Assembly (NCBI RefSeq): GCF_000763375.1
Contig: NZ_JPSY01000001.1
Location: forward strand, 1,922,001 to 1,986,000
Source: Microbacterium profundi
GTDB lineage: Bacteria > Actinomycetota > Actinomycetes > Actinomycetales > Microbacteriaceae
Direction of reading: 5' to 3'
Length of the DNA stretch: 64,000 nucleotides
The position numbers and the translations under genes are program-made. Numbering within the stretch: position 1 is the first letter of the stretch; each line of letters opens with the position of its first letter. Of this stretch, positions 52,200 through 61,127 are shown piece after piece. Below the pieces are notes generated by a model that was given only the letters and a program-made list of their open reading frames with translations, made no database searches and was not told where the DNA came from.

Positions 52200-53396
52200 T
52201 CAGGCGTCGCGGCGGGCCCCGGCGGAGGGCGTCACCGTGAAGAGGTGCGGAGGGATGAAACCGGATGCCGCGAAGGCGGCGGTCACAGCATCCGACACCG
52301 TCTGCACGGCAGCCTGCTCGATCAGAGCGATCGCTGCACCGCCGAAGCCGCCGCCGGTCATGCGAGCACCGATGGCACCAGCAGACAGTGCCGCCTCGAC
52401 CGCCGTGTCGAGTTCCGCGACCGAGATCTCGAAGTCGTCGCGCATCGAAGCGTGCGATGCGACGAGCAGATCGCCGATCGCCCTGGCACCGCTCTCGCGC
52501 AGCGTCTTGACCGTATCGAGCACCCTCTGGTTCTCGGTCACGATGTGGCGCACCCGGCGGAAGGTCACATCGTCCATGAGCTCCTCGGCGCGGGCGAGGT
52601 CGCCCATCGACACGTCTCGGAGCGACGGCACGCCCATGATCGCGGCACCGCGCTCGCACGACGCGCGCCGCTCGCGGTAGCCACCCGTCGCGTGCGAGTG
52701 CTGCACGCGGGTGTCCATGATGAGGATTGCGAGTCGCGCCTCGGCGATGCCGACCGGCACGAGGTTCGTGTCGAGCGTGCGGCAGTCGAGGAAGATCGCC
52801 GCGTCGGGCTCGCCGAGCATGGATGCCATCTGGTCCATGATCCCGGTGGGAGCCCCGACGGCCTCGTTCTCGGCGCGGCGGCCGATGCGTGCGAGTGCGG
52901 TGCGGTCGAGCCCGGCGTTCCAGAGATCGTTCAGGGCGGATGCTGTCGCCCCCTCGATCGCGGCCGACGAGGAGAGTCCAGCGCCCACAGGAACATCGGA
53001 TGCGATCGCGATGTCGACGCCACAGCCCGCAGCCCCTGGGTCTGTCGAAGGGTCCGCGAGCTGCAGCGCCCAGGCCACGCCCAGCGGGTAGGCCGCCCAT
53101 TCGGCGACCGCCGGCGTGGCGCCCGTCGGGGTCGGGAACAAACCCGCCAGTTCGTCGAGCGCGACCTCGACCGGTGCGTCATCGGCGAACGTCGAGGCGA
53201 CGCGGATGCGCCCGTCGTCGCGCATGCCGACCGCGGCATATGTACGGTGCGGGATCGCGAACGGCAGGACGAAGCCGTCGTTGTAGTCGGTGTGTTCGCC
53301 GATCAGGTTGACGCGGCCGGGCGCCGACCAGACGCCGTCGGGAGCGTGTCCGGTGAGCTGCTCGAACAGGGCGGTGGCGTCGTCCGGAGCGGTCAT
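52200..53396 (-). CDS. galK: Galactokinase
   Basis: 398 residues of the GHMP kinase family. Galactokinase signature APGRVNLIGEHTDYNDGFVL (about residues 25-44), ATP loop PVGAGLSSSAAIEGA, and C-terminal ARMTGGGFGGAAIAL. Phosphorylates galactose at C1. ATG 53396 overlaps the galT stop by 4 nt. Residues near ADPSTDPGAAGCG are encoded by a degenerate copy of the 19-bp dispersed repeat (53034-53052). Confidence 0.95.
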   Translation of the reverse strand: MTAPDDATALFEQLTGHAPDGVWSAPGRVNLIGEHTDYNDGFVLPFAIPHRTYAAVGMRDDGRIRVASTFADDAPVEVALDELAGLFPTPTGATPAVAEWAAYPLGVAWALQLADPSTDPGAAGCGVDIAIASDVPVGAGLSSSAAIEGATASALNDLWNAGLDRTALARIGRRAENEAVGAPTGIMDQMASMLGEPDAAIFLDCRTLDTNLVPVGIAEARLAILIMDTRVQHSHATGGYRERRASCERGAAIMGVPSLRDVSMGDLARAEELMDDVTFRRVRHIVTENQRVLDTVKTLRESGARAIGDLLVASHASMRDDFEISVAELDTAVEAALSAGAIGARMTGGGFGGAAIALIEQAAVQTVSDAVTAAFAASGFIPPHLFTVTPSAGARRDA

Positions 53397-54577
53397 GCGC
53401 CGGTTTCCTCTGCGCGTGCGATGGCCTCACGGATCCGTGCGGCGGACTGCTCCGGCGGGATCTCGGCGGTCCACGCCCACATGGCGGCCTCGGAGCCGGC
53501 GAGGAACTTCAGCTTGTCAGCGCCGCGCCGCGGGCTCGTGAGCTCCAGGTGCAGCCGCACCGAGTCGCGTCCCACGTTCACGGGAGCTTGATGCCACGCG
53601 GCGATGTACGGCGTCGGCGTGTCGTAGAGCGCGTCGATGCCGCGCAGCAGTCGCAGGTAGAGCGGGGCGAGCGCGTCGCGTTCGGCCTCCGTGGTCTCGG
53701 CGAAGTCGGCGACGTGACGGTTCGGCATGAGGTGCACCTCGACGGGCCATCGGGCGGCGAACGGCACGAAGGCCGTCCAGTGCTCGCCCTGGAGCACGAT
53801 CCGCTCGGATGCCTGCTCGAACTCGAGGATCCGCTGGAACAGGTCGGGTGCCGTGCGGTCGATGCTCTCCAGCAACCGCTGGGTGCGCGGCGTGATGTAC
53901 GGGTAGGAGTAGATCTGACCGTGCGGATGCGGCAGTGTGACGCCGATCGCTTCTCCGCGGTTCTCGAACGGGAAGATCTGCTGGATTCCCGGCAGTTGCG
54001 ACAGCGCCGCAGTACGATCCGCCCAGGCTTCGATCACCGTGCGGGCGCGAGTGGCGGACTGAGTGCCGAAGGACCCTGCGTGGTCGGGGCTGAAGCACAC
54101 GACCTCGCAGCGGCCGACCGAGGTGCGGGTGCGGCCGAGGCCGAGCGCCTCGAGGTCGTCGAGCCCGCGCGGGGGATTGCTCGCGCGGGGCGCGGCGCCC
54201 AGGGCCTCGGCGAGAGCGGGGCCGAACGCGGGGGAGCGGTTCTCGAACACGGCGACGTCGTAGAGCGACGGAACCTCTGAGGGGTTCGTCGGCGTCTGCG
54301 GTGCGAGCGGGTCGGCGTCGGCGCTGGGCATCATGACGCGGTTCTGGCGGTTCGCGGCGACTGTGATCCAGTCTCCCGTGAGCACGTCGAGGCGCATCGT
54401 CGCGGTGTCCGGGCGCGGGTCGAGGGTGCGGGCATCGACGGCGCGGTCGGTGCCCAAGACCGTGCCCGGGTCGTCGTAGTACATCAGGTCGCGGCCGTCG
54501 GCCAGCGTGGTGGAGCGTTTGATGACGCCGGCGGTGAGCTCGGTCGCGCGCAACTCCGGAGATTCTTCGATGTTCAC
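53393..54577 (-). CDS. galT: Galactose-1-phosphate uridylyltransferase
   Basis: 394 residues. The HIT-like active site is TLPHPHGQIYSYPY with nucleophile His in HPH (about 217-219). RCEVVCFSPDHAGSFG and WPVEVHLMPNRHVADFAE are further family segments. Transfers UMP between glucose-1-P and galactose-1-P. GTG 54577 lies 6 nt after TACCGT on the minus strand, so the mRNA is leaderless. The open frame continues upstream to 56305, but that part is the shadow of lacI and a decayed gene, not galT. Confidence 0.95.
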   Translation of the reverse strand: MNIEESPELRATELTAGVIKRSTTLADGRDLMYYDDPGTVLGTDRAVDARTLDPRPDTATMRLDVLTGDWITVAANRQNRVMMPSADADPLAPQTPTNPSEVPSLYDVAVFENRSPAFGPALAEALGAAPRASNPPRGLDDLEALGLGRTRTSVGRCEVVCFSPDHAGSFGTQSATRARTVIEAWADRTAALSQLPGIQQIFPFENRGEAIGVTLPHPHGQIYSYPYITPRTQRLLESIDRTAPDLFQRILEFEQASERIVLQGEHWTAFVPFAARWPVEVHLMPNRHVADFAETTEAERDALAPLYLRLLRGIDALYDTPTPYIAAWHQAPVNVGRDSVRLHLELTSPRRGADKLKFLAGSEAAMWAWTAEIPPEQSAARIREAIARAEETGA

Positions 54578-54589
54578 GTAAACACGGTA
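54572..54589 (-). promoter_or_regulatory. galTK leaderless promoter with LacI-type dyad
   Basis: On the minus strand the -10 TACCGT (54589-54584) is followed by GTTTACGTGAAC (54583-54572), a 12-bp dyad centred on ACGT with one mismatched pair, which covers the transcription and translation start. The divergent LacI gene at 54656 is the likely regulator. A weaker related site, GGTAACGTCAAC, is at 54603-54614. Confidence 0.6.
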
Positions 54590-54655
54590 CCTTCCCCGCG
54601 GTGGTAACGTCAACATGCAGGAGTTGTGCACCGGGGTGCCAGGAGGGGCGTGCAG

Positions 54656-55747
54656 ATGGACGAGTGGGATGAGCTGAATCGCCTCGCGAAAGCCGGCGCG
54701 CGCGCGTCTGGTCGTGCGTCGTCGGGGCGCGTGTCTTCCGGGCGCGTGTCGATGGCCAGTGTCGCAGGTCGCGCCGGCGTCTCGGGTCAGACTGTGTCCA
54801 GAGTCGTCAACGGCAGTCCACGTGTCGACCCCGCAACGCGGATCCGCGTCGAGAACGCGATGACAGAACTCGGCTATCGCCCGCATCGGGCTGCCAGGGC
54901 GCTGCGCACCGGCCGCACCCAGACGATCGGCCTGGTCGTGACGACTCTCGCCACCGTAGGCAATTCGCGGATGCTGCAGGCCACAGCTGAAGCGGCGGAA
55001 GAGCGTGGCTACGCGCTGCTGCTCGTCACGGCGGGTGACACTGTCGCCGAAGCTTTCGAACGCTTGCATGATCAGGGCGTCGACGGCGCGATCGTGCTGA
55101 ACGAGGCGTCGGCGCTCACCCGGGCCGACGATCGGCCCGAGGGCCTTCGTCTCGTCGCCGTCGACGCGCCGGCCGCATCCGGGTTCCGCGTGGTGCACAG
55201 CGACCACGCCGGCGGCGCGGCAGCGGCGACGGGCAGGCTCCTGGCACTCGGACACGAGAACGTCTGGCATCTGGCCGGCCCCGAGGACTCGTTCGCCGCC
55301 GCGGAGCGCGAGCGCGGCTGGCGCGAGACGCTGCGCGCGGCAGGGATCACGCCGAAGTCGGTCGAACGGGGCGACTGGTCGGCCGAGTCCGGCCATGCTG
55401 CGGCCGGCGCTCTGACGCAGGCGACGGCTGTCTTCAGCGCGAACGATCAGATGGCACTCGGCCTCGTCCGCGGGTTCGAGGAGCGGGGGCGCGCCGTGCC
55501 TGATCAGGTCAGCGTGATCGGATTCGACGACGTGCCCGATGCGGCGAACTACCGCCCGCCTTTGACGACTGTTCGCCAAGACTTCAGGGCGCTCGCCGTC
55601 GCTGCCGTAGATGCGTTGGTCGCGGAGATCGAAGGCACTGGAATCGACGGTGCCGGGACCGAAGGCGCCGGTATCGCACTCGACGGCGATGCCCAGAGAA
55701 TCGTCCCCACGAGCCTGATCGAGCGGAGCAGCACCAATCGGGCGTGA
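54656..55747 (+). CDS. LacI family transcriptional regulator, probable galactose repressor
   Basis: 363 residues. After an unusual 30-residue N-terminal extension with repeats (ASSGRVSSGRVSM) comes the HTH MASVAGRAGVSGQTVSRVV, then a sugar-binding domain with GFDDVPDAANYRPPLTTVRQDF. It is a paralogue of the LacI at 6340-7350. ATG 54656 has AGGAGGGG upstream. It diverges from galTK, whose start region carries a LacI-like dyad. The C-terminal 45 residues include Gly/Ala-rich repeats (GTGIDGAGTEGAGIA). Confidence 0.92.
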   Translation: MDEWDELNRLAKAGARASGRASSGRVSSGRVSMASVAGRAGVSGQTVSRVVNGSPRVDPATRIRVENAMTELGYRPHRAARALRTGRTQTIGLVVTTLATVGNSRMLQATAEAAEERGYALLLVTAGDTVAEAFERLHDQGVDGAIVLNEASALTRADDRPEGLRLVAVDAPAASGFRVVHSDHAGGAAAATGRLLALGHENVWHLAGPEDSFAAAERERGWRETLRAAGITPKSVERGDWSAESGHAAAGALTQATAVFSANDQMALGLVRGFEERGRAVPDQVSVIGFDDVPDAANYRPPLTTVRQDFRALAVAAVDALVAEIEGTGIDGAGTEGAGIALDGDAQRIVPTSLIERSSTNRA

Positions 55748-55773
55748 TCCGGGCGGAACGGGGTCGATGAGCC

Positions 55774-56380
55774 TCAGCTCGCGGTGCCGAGCAGGGCCAC
55801 GACTTCGGCATCCGTAAGTCGCCCGTCGGCGACGGCGCCGCGGAACGAGAGCGTCACGCTCGAACCGTTCGACGTGTGAGGCGGAGGGGAACCGCCAGGC
55901 GAGCCGCCGTAACCGCCGCCGACGCGCCCGTGCGTGCCCGGACTGCCGAGCTCGACCGGCTCGTCGAGCGCGCGCAGGGTCGTGCGGGTGCCGAAGGTCC
56001 ACGCGCGCGGGTCGTCCGACGGAAGCAGCTGCCACGACGTGTCTTCTATGAGCAGCGTCGCACCAGTCAGAGCGATCCAGTTCGCGGTGGCGGTGAAGCG
56101 GTTGTCGGCGTGACTGCAGAGCCGTCGTCGCGAACCGCCACGATGCGCACATCGACGGCCAGATCTTCGGTGCCCCCGACGGGGGAGGTCTGGACGAAGG
56201 GCGCGTGCACTTCGCTGAACAGTGCACCGGCACGCGCGGTGCGCTCGACCCAATGCGCGATGCCGTCGACCGTGACGCGATCATCGAATTTCGTGATCGT
56301 CGCATCCGGGATACGGATGGGATCGGGCGCCCTGCGCACGGCTTCGAGCACGCGAGTTGCTCGGCGCCCCCTCCGCCATC
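55774..56380 (-). pseudogene. Frameshifted remnant, DUF6807/PmoA-like in its second half
   Basis: Two minus-strand frames join near 56115-56125. Upstream frame (about 56380-56120): ITKFDDRVTVDGIAHWVERT, then ...EDLAVDVRIVAVRDDGSA. Downstream frame (to stop at 55774): HADNRFTATANWIALTGATL, LPSDDPRAWTFGTRTTLRAL, VELGSPGTHGRVGGGYGG. The last segment resembles DUF6807 (PmoA-like) proteins, but the expected FFWR and following about 40 residues are missing. No good start codon is visible. Probably a decayed sugar-metabolism gene; the family call is tentative. Confidence 0.5.
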
Positions 56381-56406
56381 GTTGACTGAGGTGGCGGGGC
56401 GAGGGC

Positions 56407-56700
56407 GATTTCGTCTCGCTCCGCTCGCTCAATCCGTTTCGTCTCGCTCCGCTCGCTCAACGTCCCGCGGGGCTGCCCTCGCTCAACGTCCCGCGGGGCT
56501 GCGTTCGCTCAACGTCCCGCGGGCTGCGTTCGCTCAACGTCCTGCGGGGCTGTGCTCGTCCAACGTCCCGCGGGGTTGCGTTCACTCAACGTCCTGCGGG
56601 GCTGTGCTCGTCCAACGTCCCGCGGAACGTGCGGGGCGTTGAGCGACGAGCGCAGCGAGGAGACGAAACGGGCTGAGCGAGCGGAGCGAGTCGAAGCCGC
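56407..56700. repeat. GTTGAG-family repeat cluster
   Basis: Eight or so copies of CTCAACGTCCyGCGGGGCTG with variable lead (GCGTTCG, GTGCTCG, CCCTCG) follow two copies of TTTCGTCTCGCTCCGCTCGC; the cluster closes with the inverted form GTTGAGCGACGAGCGCAGCG and GCTGAGCGAGCGGAGCGAG. It fills the gap between the decayed gene and pgm. No gene is visible. Confidence 0.8.
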
Positions 56701-56709
56701 GACCAGCGC

Positions 56710-58371
56710 TCAGGCGCCGAGCGCCGCTGACACCACCGCGCGCGCCTCTTCCTGCACCTCGGCGAGGTGCTCGGCGCCGAGCAGACTCTCGGCGTACAGC
56801 TTGTAGACGTCTTCCGTGCCGGACGGCCGTGCGGCGAACCACGCGTGCTCGGTCTGCACCTTGAGCCCGCCGATCGCGGCGCCGTTGCCTGGCGCATGCG
56901 ACAGCTTCGCCGTGATCTTCTCGCCCGCGAGGGTCGTGGCGGTCACGGCATCCGGCGCGAGCTTTCCGAGCGTGGCCTTCTGCTCCGGCGTCGCCGGGGC
57001 GTCGACGCGCTGATACGCGGATGATCCGAATGCCTGCTCCAGCTCGGCATAGCGCTCCGACGGGCTCTTGCCGGTGACCGCGATGATCTCCGCGGCGAGC
57101 AGGCAGAGCAGGATGCCGTCCTTGTCGGTCGACCAGACGCTCCCGTCGCGCCGCAGGAACGATGCCCCGGCCGACTCCTCGCCGCCGAACGCGACGGTGC
57201 CGTCGAGCAGCCCTGGCACGAACCACTTGAAACCCACCGGTACCTCGAGCAGGCGGCGACCGAGCGATTCGGCGACGCGGTCGATGATCATCGACGAGAC
57301 GAGGGTCTTGCCGATCGCGGCATCCCTCGGCCACTCCGCCCGGTGCGAGAAGAGGTAGTCGATCGCGACGGCGAGGTAGTGGTTGGGGTTCATGAGGCCG
57401 GCATCCGGGGTGACGATCCCGTGCCGGTCGGCGTCGGCGTCGTTACCGGTGAGCACATCGAAATCCCCGCGCCGGGCGACCAGCGAGGCCATCGCGTTCG
57501 GGGACGACGGATCCATCCGGATCTTCTCGTCCCAGTCCAGCGTCATGAAACGCCACGTCGGGTCGACCTCGGGATTCACGACGGTGAGGTCGAGACCGTG
57601 CAGCTCCTTGACCAGCTGCCAGTACTCGACGGACGCTCCGCCCAGTGGGTCCGCGCCGATCCGAACGCCCGCCTTCTTGATCGCGTCGATGTCGATGATC
57701 GTCGACAGATCGCGCACGTAGGCGCCTCGGAAGTCGTAGTTGGGCAGCGAATCCCAATCGATGTCGGCGAAGCTCTTGCGCTTCACCTCTTCCAGACCGC
57801 CCTCGATCAGGGCGTTCGCCCTGTCGGCGATCCAGCCGGTCGCGTCGGTGTCTGCGGGGCCGCCGTGCGGCGGGTTGTACTTGAAACCGCCGTCGCGCGG
57901 CGGGTTGTGCGACGGCGTCACGACGATGCCGTCGGCCCGGCCCGCAGCATCCGCAGCCGATCCCTGAGCCTGTCGAAGGGCTCGGTTGTACGTGAGGATG
58001 GCGTGGCTGAGTGCGGGGGTGGGCACGTACGAATCGCGGGAGTCGACACGCAGGTCGACGTCATTGGCGATCAGCACCTCGATCGCGCTGCGCTCCGCCG
58101 GCAAGGACAGCGCATGCGTGTCGCGGCCGAGGAACAGCGGGCCGGTGATCCCCTGCGAACGGCGGTAGTCGACGATCGCCTGGGTGGTGGCGAGGATGTG
58201 CTGCTCGTTGAAGCTCTTCGACAGCGATGAGCCGCGATGCCCGCTGGTGCCGAACACCACGCGCTGTGCGGGAACCGACGGATCAGGCACGCGGTCGTAG
58301 TACGCGGCGATCAGTTCGTCGACATCGATGAGGTCACTTTCCTCCGCGGGGAGGCCGGCACGGCTCGTCAT
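56710..58371 (-). CDS. pgm: Phosphoglucomutase (alpha-D-glucose-phosphate specific)
   Basis: 553 residues, four-domain phosphohexomutase. VVFGTSGHRGSSLSKSFNE, catalytic Ser loop VVTPSHNPPRDGGFKYN, metal loop LTGNDADADRHGIV, sugar-specificity loop AFGGEESAGASFL, and phosphate-binding AARPSGTEDVYKLYAES are all present. Interconverts glucose-1-P and glucose-6-P, completing the Leloir route. On the minus strand CAGACT lies 6 nt before ATG 58371. A full copy of the 19-bp repeat (57962-57980) encodes LRQAQGSAA between two domain-1 segments. Confidence 0.95.
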   Translation of the reverse strand: MTSRAGLPAEESDLIDVDELIAAYYDRVPDPSVPAQRVVFGTSGHRGSSLSKSFNEQHILATTQAIVDYRRSQGITGPLFLGRDTHALSLPAERSAIEVLIANDVDLRVDSRDSYVPTPALSHAILTYNRALRQAQGSAADAAGRADGIVVTPSHNPPRDGGFKYNPPHGGPADTDATGWIADRANALIEGGLEEVKRKSFADIDWDSLPNYDFRGAYVRDLSTIIDIDAIKKAGVRIGADPLGGASVEYWQLVKELHGLDLTVVNPEVDPTWRFMTLDWDEKIRMDPSSPNAMASLVARRGDFDVLTGNDADADRHGIVTPDAGLMNPNHYLAVAIDYLFSHRAEWPRDAAIGKTLVSSMIIDRVAESLGRRLLEVPVGFKWFVPGLLDGTVAFGGEESAGASFLRRDGSVWSTDKDGILLCLLAAEIIAVTGKSPSERYAELEQAFGSSAYQRVDAPATPEQKATLGKLAPDAVTATTLAGEKITAKLSHAPGNGAAIGGLKVQTEHAWFAARPSGTEDVYKLYAESLLGAEHLAEVQEEARAVVSAALGA

Positions 58372-58441
58372 GAGTTCAGTCTGCCCCGATCTCGCTCTGC
58401 GCGCATCATCGCCACCCGGTTCTCACAGCCGATGGAAGGGC

Positions 58442-58454
58442 TAGGGTGAAACGC
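58442..58454 (+). promoter_or_regulatory. Leaderless -10 of pheA
   Basis: TAGGGT (58442-58447) is followed by GAAACGC and GTG 58455. The 7-nt distance places transcription start at the second GTG, not at GTG 58446, which overlaps the -10 box. Confidence 0.6.
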
Positions 58455-59396
58455 GTGACTGAACGGCGCACCTACAGCTACCTCGGACCAGCGGGAACCT
58501 TCACGGAAGCAGCACTCGACCAGGTGGCGGAGGCGTGGGGTCAGGAGCGACGGCCCGTGCTCAACGTCGGCGAGGCGCTCGCCGACGTGCTCGAGGGGCG
58601 CAGCTATGCGGCGATGATCGCGATCGAGAACTCCATCGAGGGCGGCGTCTCCACCACTCAGGATGCCCTCGCGACGCTGCCGGGGCTTCGCATCGTCGGC
58701 GAATACCTGGTGAAGGTGAACTTCGTGCTCGTCGCAGCGCCGGGCACGAAGCTCGAAGATGTGACCTCGATCGCCGCGCATCCGGTGGCCTACGCGCAGT
58801 GTCACGGATGGCTCGGCGAGCACCTGCCGCGGCACTCCCACGTCCCCGCCGCCAGCAACGTGGCATCCGCGATCGGCGTGCTCGACGGCACGCTGCCGGC
58901 CCAGGCGGCGATCGCCCCTCCAGGGATCGCCGAGCACTACGACGTCGACGTGCTCGCCTCGGAGATCGGCGACAACACCTCCGCCGTCACGCGCTTCGTG
59001 CTCGTCACTCGCACGGCCACGCCGCCGATGCCCACCGGTGCCGACAAGACGTCTCTGATCGTCGAGCTGCCCAATGACCGCCCTGGCTCCCTGCTCGAGA
59101 TGCTCGAGCAGTTCTCGACCCGCGGCATCAACCTGTCGCTGATCGAGTCGCGCCCGATCGGTGACGAGCTCGGTCGATACCGGTTCGTGCTCGACGCCGA
59201 CGGTCACGTGCACGACGAGCGGATGGCGGATGCCCTGCTCGGCATCCGCCGCTTCAGCCCGCGCGTCGTGTTCCTCGGGTCGTACCCTCGTGCCGATCGG
59301 CAGATCGTGCACTATCCCGACCGCTACGCCGACGACGTGTTCGTCGAGGCGCGCGACTGGCTGCGCGACCTGCTCTCCGGTGCTCCGGAGGAGTGA
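58455..59396 (+). CDS. pheA: Prephenate dehydratase
   Basis: 313 residues. Catalytic domain: YSYLGPAGTFTEAALDQV, AAMIAIENSIEGGVSTTQDAL, and the TRF motif in NTSAVTRFVLVTR. C-terminal ACT domain: TSLIVELPNDRPGSLLEMLE, GINLSLIESRPIGDELGRYR (ESRP motif for phenylalanine feedback). Converts prephenate to phenylpyruvate. Start at GTG 58455 is chosen from the leaderless promoter; GTG 58446 would add three residues. Its stop codon lies in an 86-bp segment duplicated downstream. Confidence 0.94.
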   Translation: MTERRTYSYLGPAGTFTEAALDQVAEAWGQERRPVLNVGEALADVLEGRSYAAMIAIENSIEGGVSTTQDALATLPGLRIVGEYLVKVNFVLVAAPGTKLEDVTSIAAHPVAYAQCHGWLGEHLPRHSHVPAASNVASAIGVLDGTLPAQAAIAPPGIAEHYDVDVLASEIGDNTSAVTRFVLVTRTATPPMPTGADKTSLIVELPNDRPGSLLEMLEQFSTRGINLSLIESRPIGDELGRYRFVLDADGHVHDERMADALLGIRRFSPRVVFLGSYPRADRQIVHYPDRYADDVFVEARDWLRDLLSGAPEE

Positions 59397-59668
59397 GGGG
59401 CGGTCGCCGCTTCGACTCGCTGCGCTCGCTCAACGCGTTTCGTCTCGCTGCGCTCGCTCAACGACCCGCGGGTGAGGAGTGAGGGGCGGTCGCCGGTTCG
59501 TCTCGCTGCGCTCGCTCAACGCGGTTCGTCTCGCTGCGCTCGCTCAACGCGGTTCGTCTCGCTGCGCTCGCTCAACGCGGTTCGTCTCGCTGCGCTCGCT
59601 CAACGCGGTTCGTCTCGCTGCGCTCGCTCAACGCGGTTCGTCTCGCTGCGCTCGCTCAACGACCCGCA
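59388..59668. repeat. Tandem array: 86-bp duplication and six 28-bp units of the GTTGAG family
   Basis: The 22-bp stretch starting GAGGAGTGAGGGGCGG at 59388, which includes the pheA stop codon, recurs at 59474 (period 86). From 59495 to 59662 the 28-bp unit GGTTCGTCTCGCTGCGCTCG plus CTCAACGC is repeated six times with no visible base change until the last two bases. Two older variant units precede it. There are no spacers. Confidence 0.92.
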
Positions 59669-59681
59669 AGGGTGAGCGCGT

Positions 59682-59909
59682 TCAGTGCTCCTGGTAGCGC
59701 GGCCAACCGCTGCCCGGGATCATGTGCGAGTACAGCGCACCCTTCGCGACTTCGAGTGACGGGTAGGTGCCGGTCTCGGCATCCGCCCCGCTCATGACGA
59801 CGACGTACCCGTCATCCGAATGGCGGATGCTACCGACAACCCCGTTCGTTCCGTATGCGACCCAGAGTCCTCGGGTCTTGCTGTTCACAGACGCAGTGGT
59901 GCTCATCAT
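59682..59909 (-). CDS. Small conserved-looking protein of unknown function
   Basis: 75 residues, neutral, no membrane helix: TRGLWVAYGTNGVVGSIRHS, DDGYVVVMSGADAETGTYPS, LEVAKGALYSHMIPGSGWPR. The balanced, beta-rich sequence and clear ribosome site GGGAG (4 nt from ATG 59909, 7 nt from ATG 59906) support a real gene. Function unknown; similar short proteins occur in Microbacteriaceae as far as I recall. It borders the 28-bp array at its 3' end. Confidence 0.75.
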   Translation of the reverse strand: MMSTTASVNSKTRGLWVAYGTNGVVGSIRHSDDGYVVVMSGADAETGTYPSLEVAKGALYSHMIPGSGWPRYQEH

Positions 59910-59998
59910 CGAACTCCCTTCCGACATGGCCGGCATCGCCGACACTGCCGACGGTACCCCCGGGCCGAGAATAAGGCCAGGCCCCGGCCGAGCCGCGA

Positions 59999-61054
59999 CT
60001 ACAGCGCCGCGGCGATCAGCTCGAGGGTCTGTGCGCGACCGGCGGCGGAATCCATCGCCTCGGCTTCGTACGCGCCCGCCACCGGCGAGAGCATGACTTC
60101 GTCGACGCCGTACTTCTCGCCGAACGCGCGCACCTCGGCTGCGACCGATTCTCCGGTGCCGACGAACCATCGCTCTCGGGCCGCCTGCACGATCTGCTCT
60201 GTGGTGGCATCCGCCTCGGCGATGCCTGCGGCGATCGCCTCTTCGACCGTCTCGAGTGCGGTGAGGGGCTTGTTCAGGCGCAGGCGCGACATCATGCGCA
60301 GCTGCGGCAGGGCACGTGCCTCGGCTTCTTCGGCCGTCGGTGATGCGACGGCGTTGACGGTGAGGAAGGTGCGTGGCTCGGGGTGCGCCTCGCTGGGCTG
60401 GTAGCCGGTGCGGTAGAGATCGAGCGCACGCTCGAGACCCTGGCCGGAGAAGTGGTTCGCGAAGACATACGGAAGGCCCTGGGATGCTGCGAGCTGGGCC
60501 GAGTAATCGCTCGAGCCCAGCAGCCAGACGACGGGCGCGCCGGTCGCCGCCGGTGTCGAATGCACGGTGTACTCGCCGCCGGAGGTGAACCGCACGGTCG
60601 CGCCCTCGCCCGAGAGCAGAAGGGAGATGTCCTGCACGTAGCGCGGGAACTGCTCGACGTCGCTGGTGGTGCCCGTCGTGCGCAGCAGCTGGGTGATCAC
60701 CGGGTCGCTGCCGGGGGCACGACCGAGGCCGAGATCGATGCGACCGGGCGCGATGGCCTCGAGGGCGGCGAACTGCTCGGCGACGATCAGCGGCGCGTGG
60801 TTCGGGAGCATGACACCTCCGGAACCCAGCCGCATCCGCTCGGTGCGCGATGCTGCGGCGGCGATCAGCACGGGGGGAGTGGTGGATGCCACTGCCGGCA
60901 TGTTGTGGTGCTCGGCGAACCAGTATCGACGGTAGCCGAGACGGTCGGCGATCTCGGCGAGAGAGAGGGAAGCGGCGATCGCCTCCGCGCTGGTCTGGCC
61001 GGTGCGAACCGGGACGAGGTCGAGGACGGAGAGGGCGGGGGCTGCAGAAGTCAT
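59999..61054 (-). CDS. LLM class flavin-dependent oxidoreductase
   Basis: 351 residues of the luciferase-like monooxygenase fold, group 1: LSVLDLVPVRTGQTSAEAI, LGYRRYWFAEHHNMPAVAST, RLGSGGVMLPNHAPLIVAEQ, GRIDLGLGRAPGSDP. Uses reduced flavin; substrate unknown. The match to MsnO8-type annotation is only at family level. ATG 61054 has GAGG 14 nt upstream, so initiation is not well explained; longer open frames exist but lack family sequence. Confidence 0.9.
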   Translation of the reverse strand: MTSAAPALSVLDLVPVRTGQTSAEAIAASLSLAEIADRLGYRRYWFAEHHNMPAVASTTPPVLIAAAASRTERMRLGSGGVMLPNHAPLIVAEQFAALEAIAPGRIDLGLGRAPGSDPVITQLLRTTGTTSDVEQFPRYVQDISLLLSGEGATVRFTSGGEYTVHSTPAATGAPVVWLLGSSDYSAQLAASQGLPYVFANHFSGQGLERALDLYRTGYQPSEAHPEPRTFLTVNAVASPTAEEAEARALPQLRMMSRLRLNKPLTALETVEEAIAAGIAEADATTEQIVQAARERWFVGTGESVAAEVRAFGEKYGVDEVMLSPVAGAYEAEAMDSAAGRAQTLELIAAAL

Positions 61055-61127
61055 CGTGGAGTGCAACCTCGGCCATCGCGCCGGCATTCCGTCTTGGCCC
61101 ATTGTCAGCATCGCTAACATTCAGCAC

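Noticed and set aside
53393..56305. One 970-codon gene covering galT and everything upstream to the decayed gene
   Set aside because: Only the part after GTG 54577 matches galT; the rest is antisense to lacI, and a leaderless promoter sits right before 54577.
59495..59662. CRISPR array
   Set aside because: The 28-bp units are directly adjacent with no spacers, and no cas genes are in the window.
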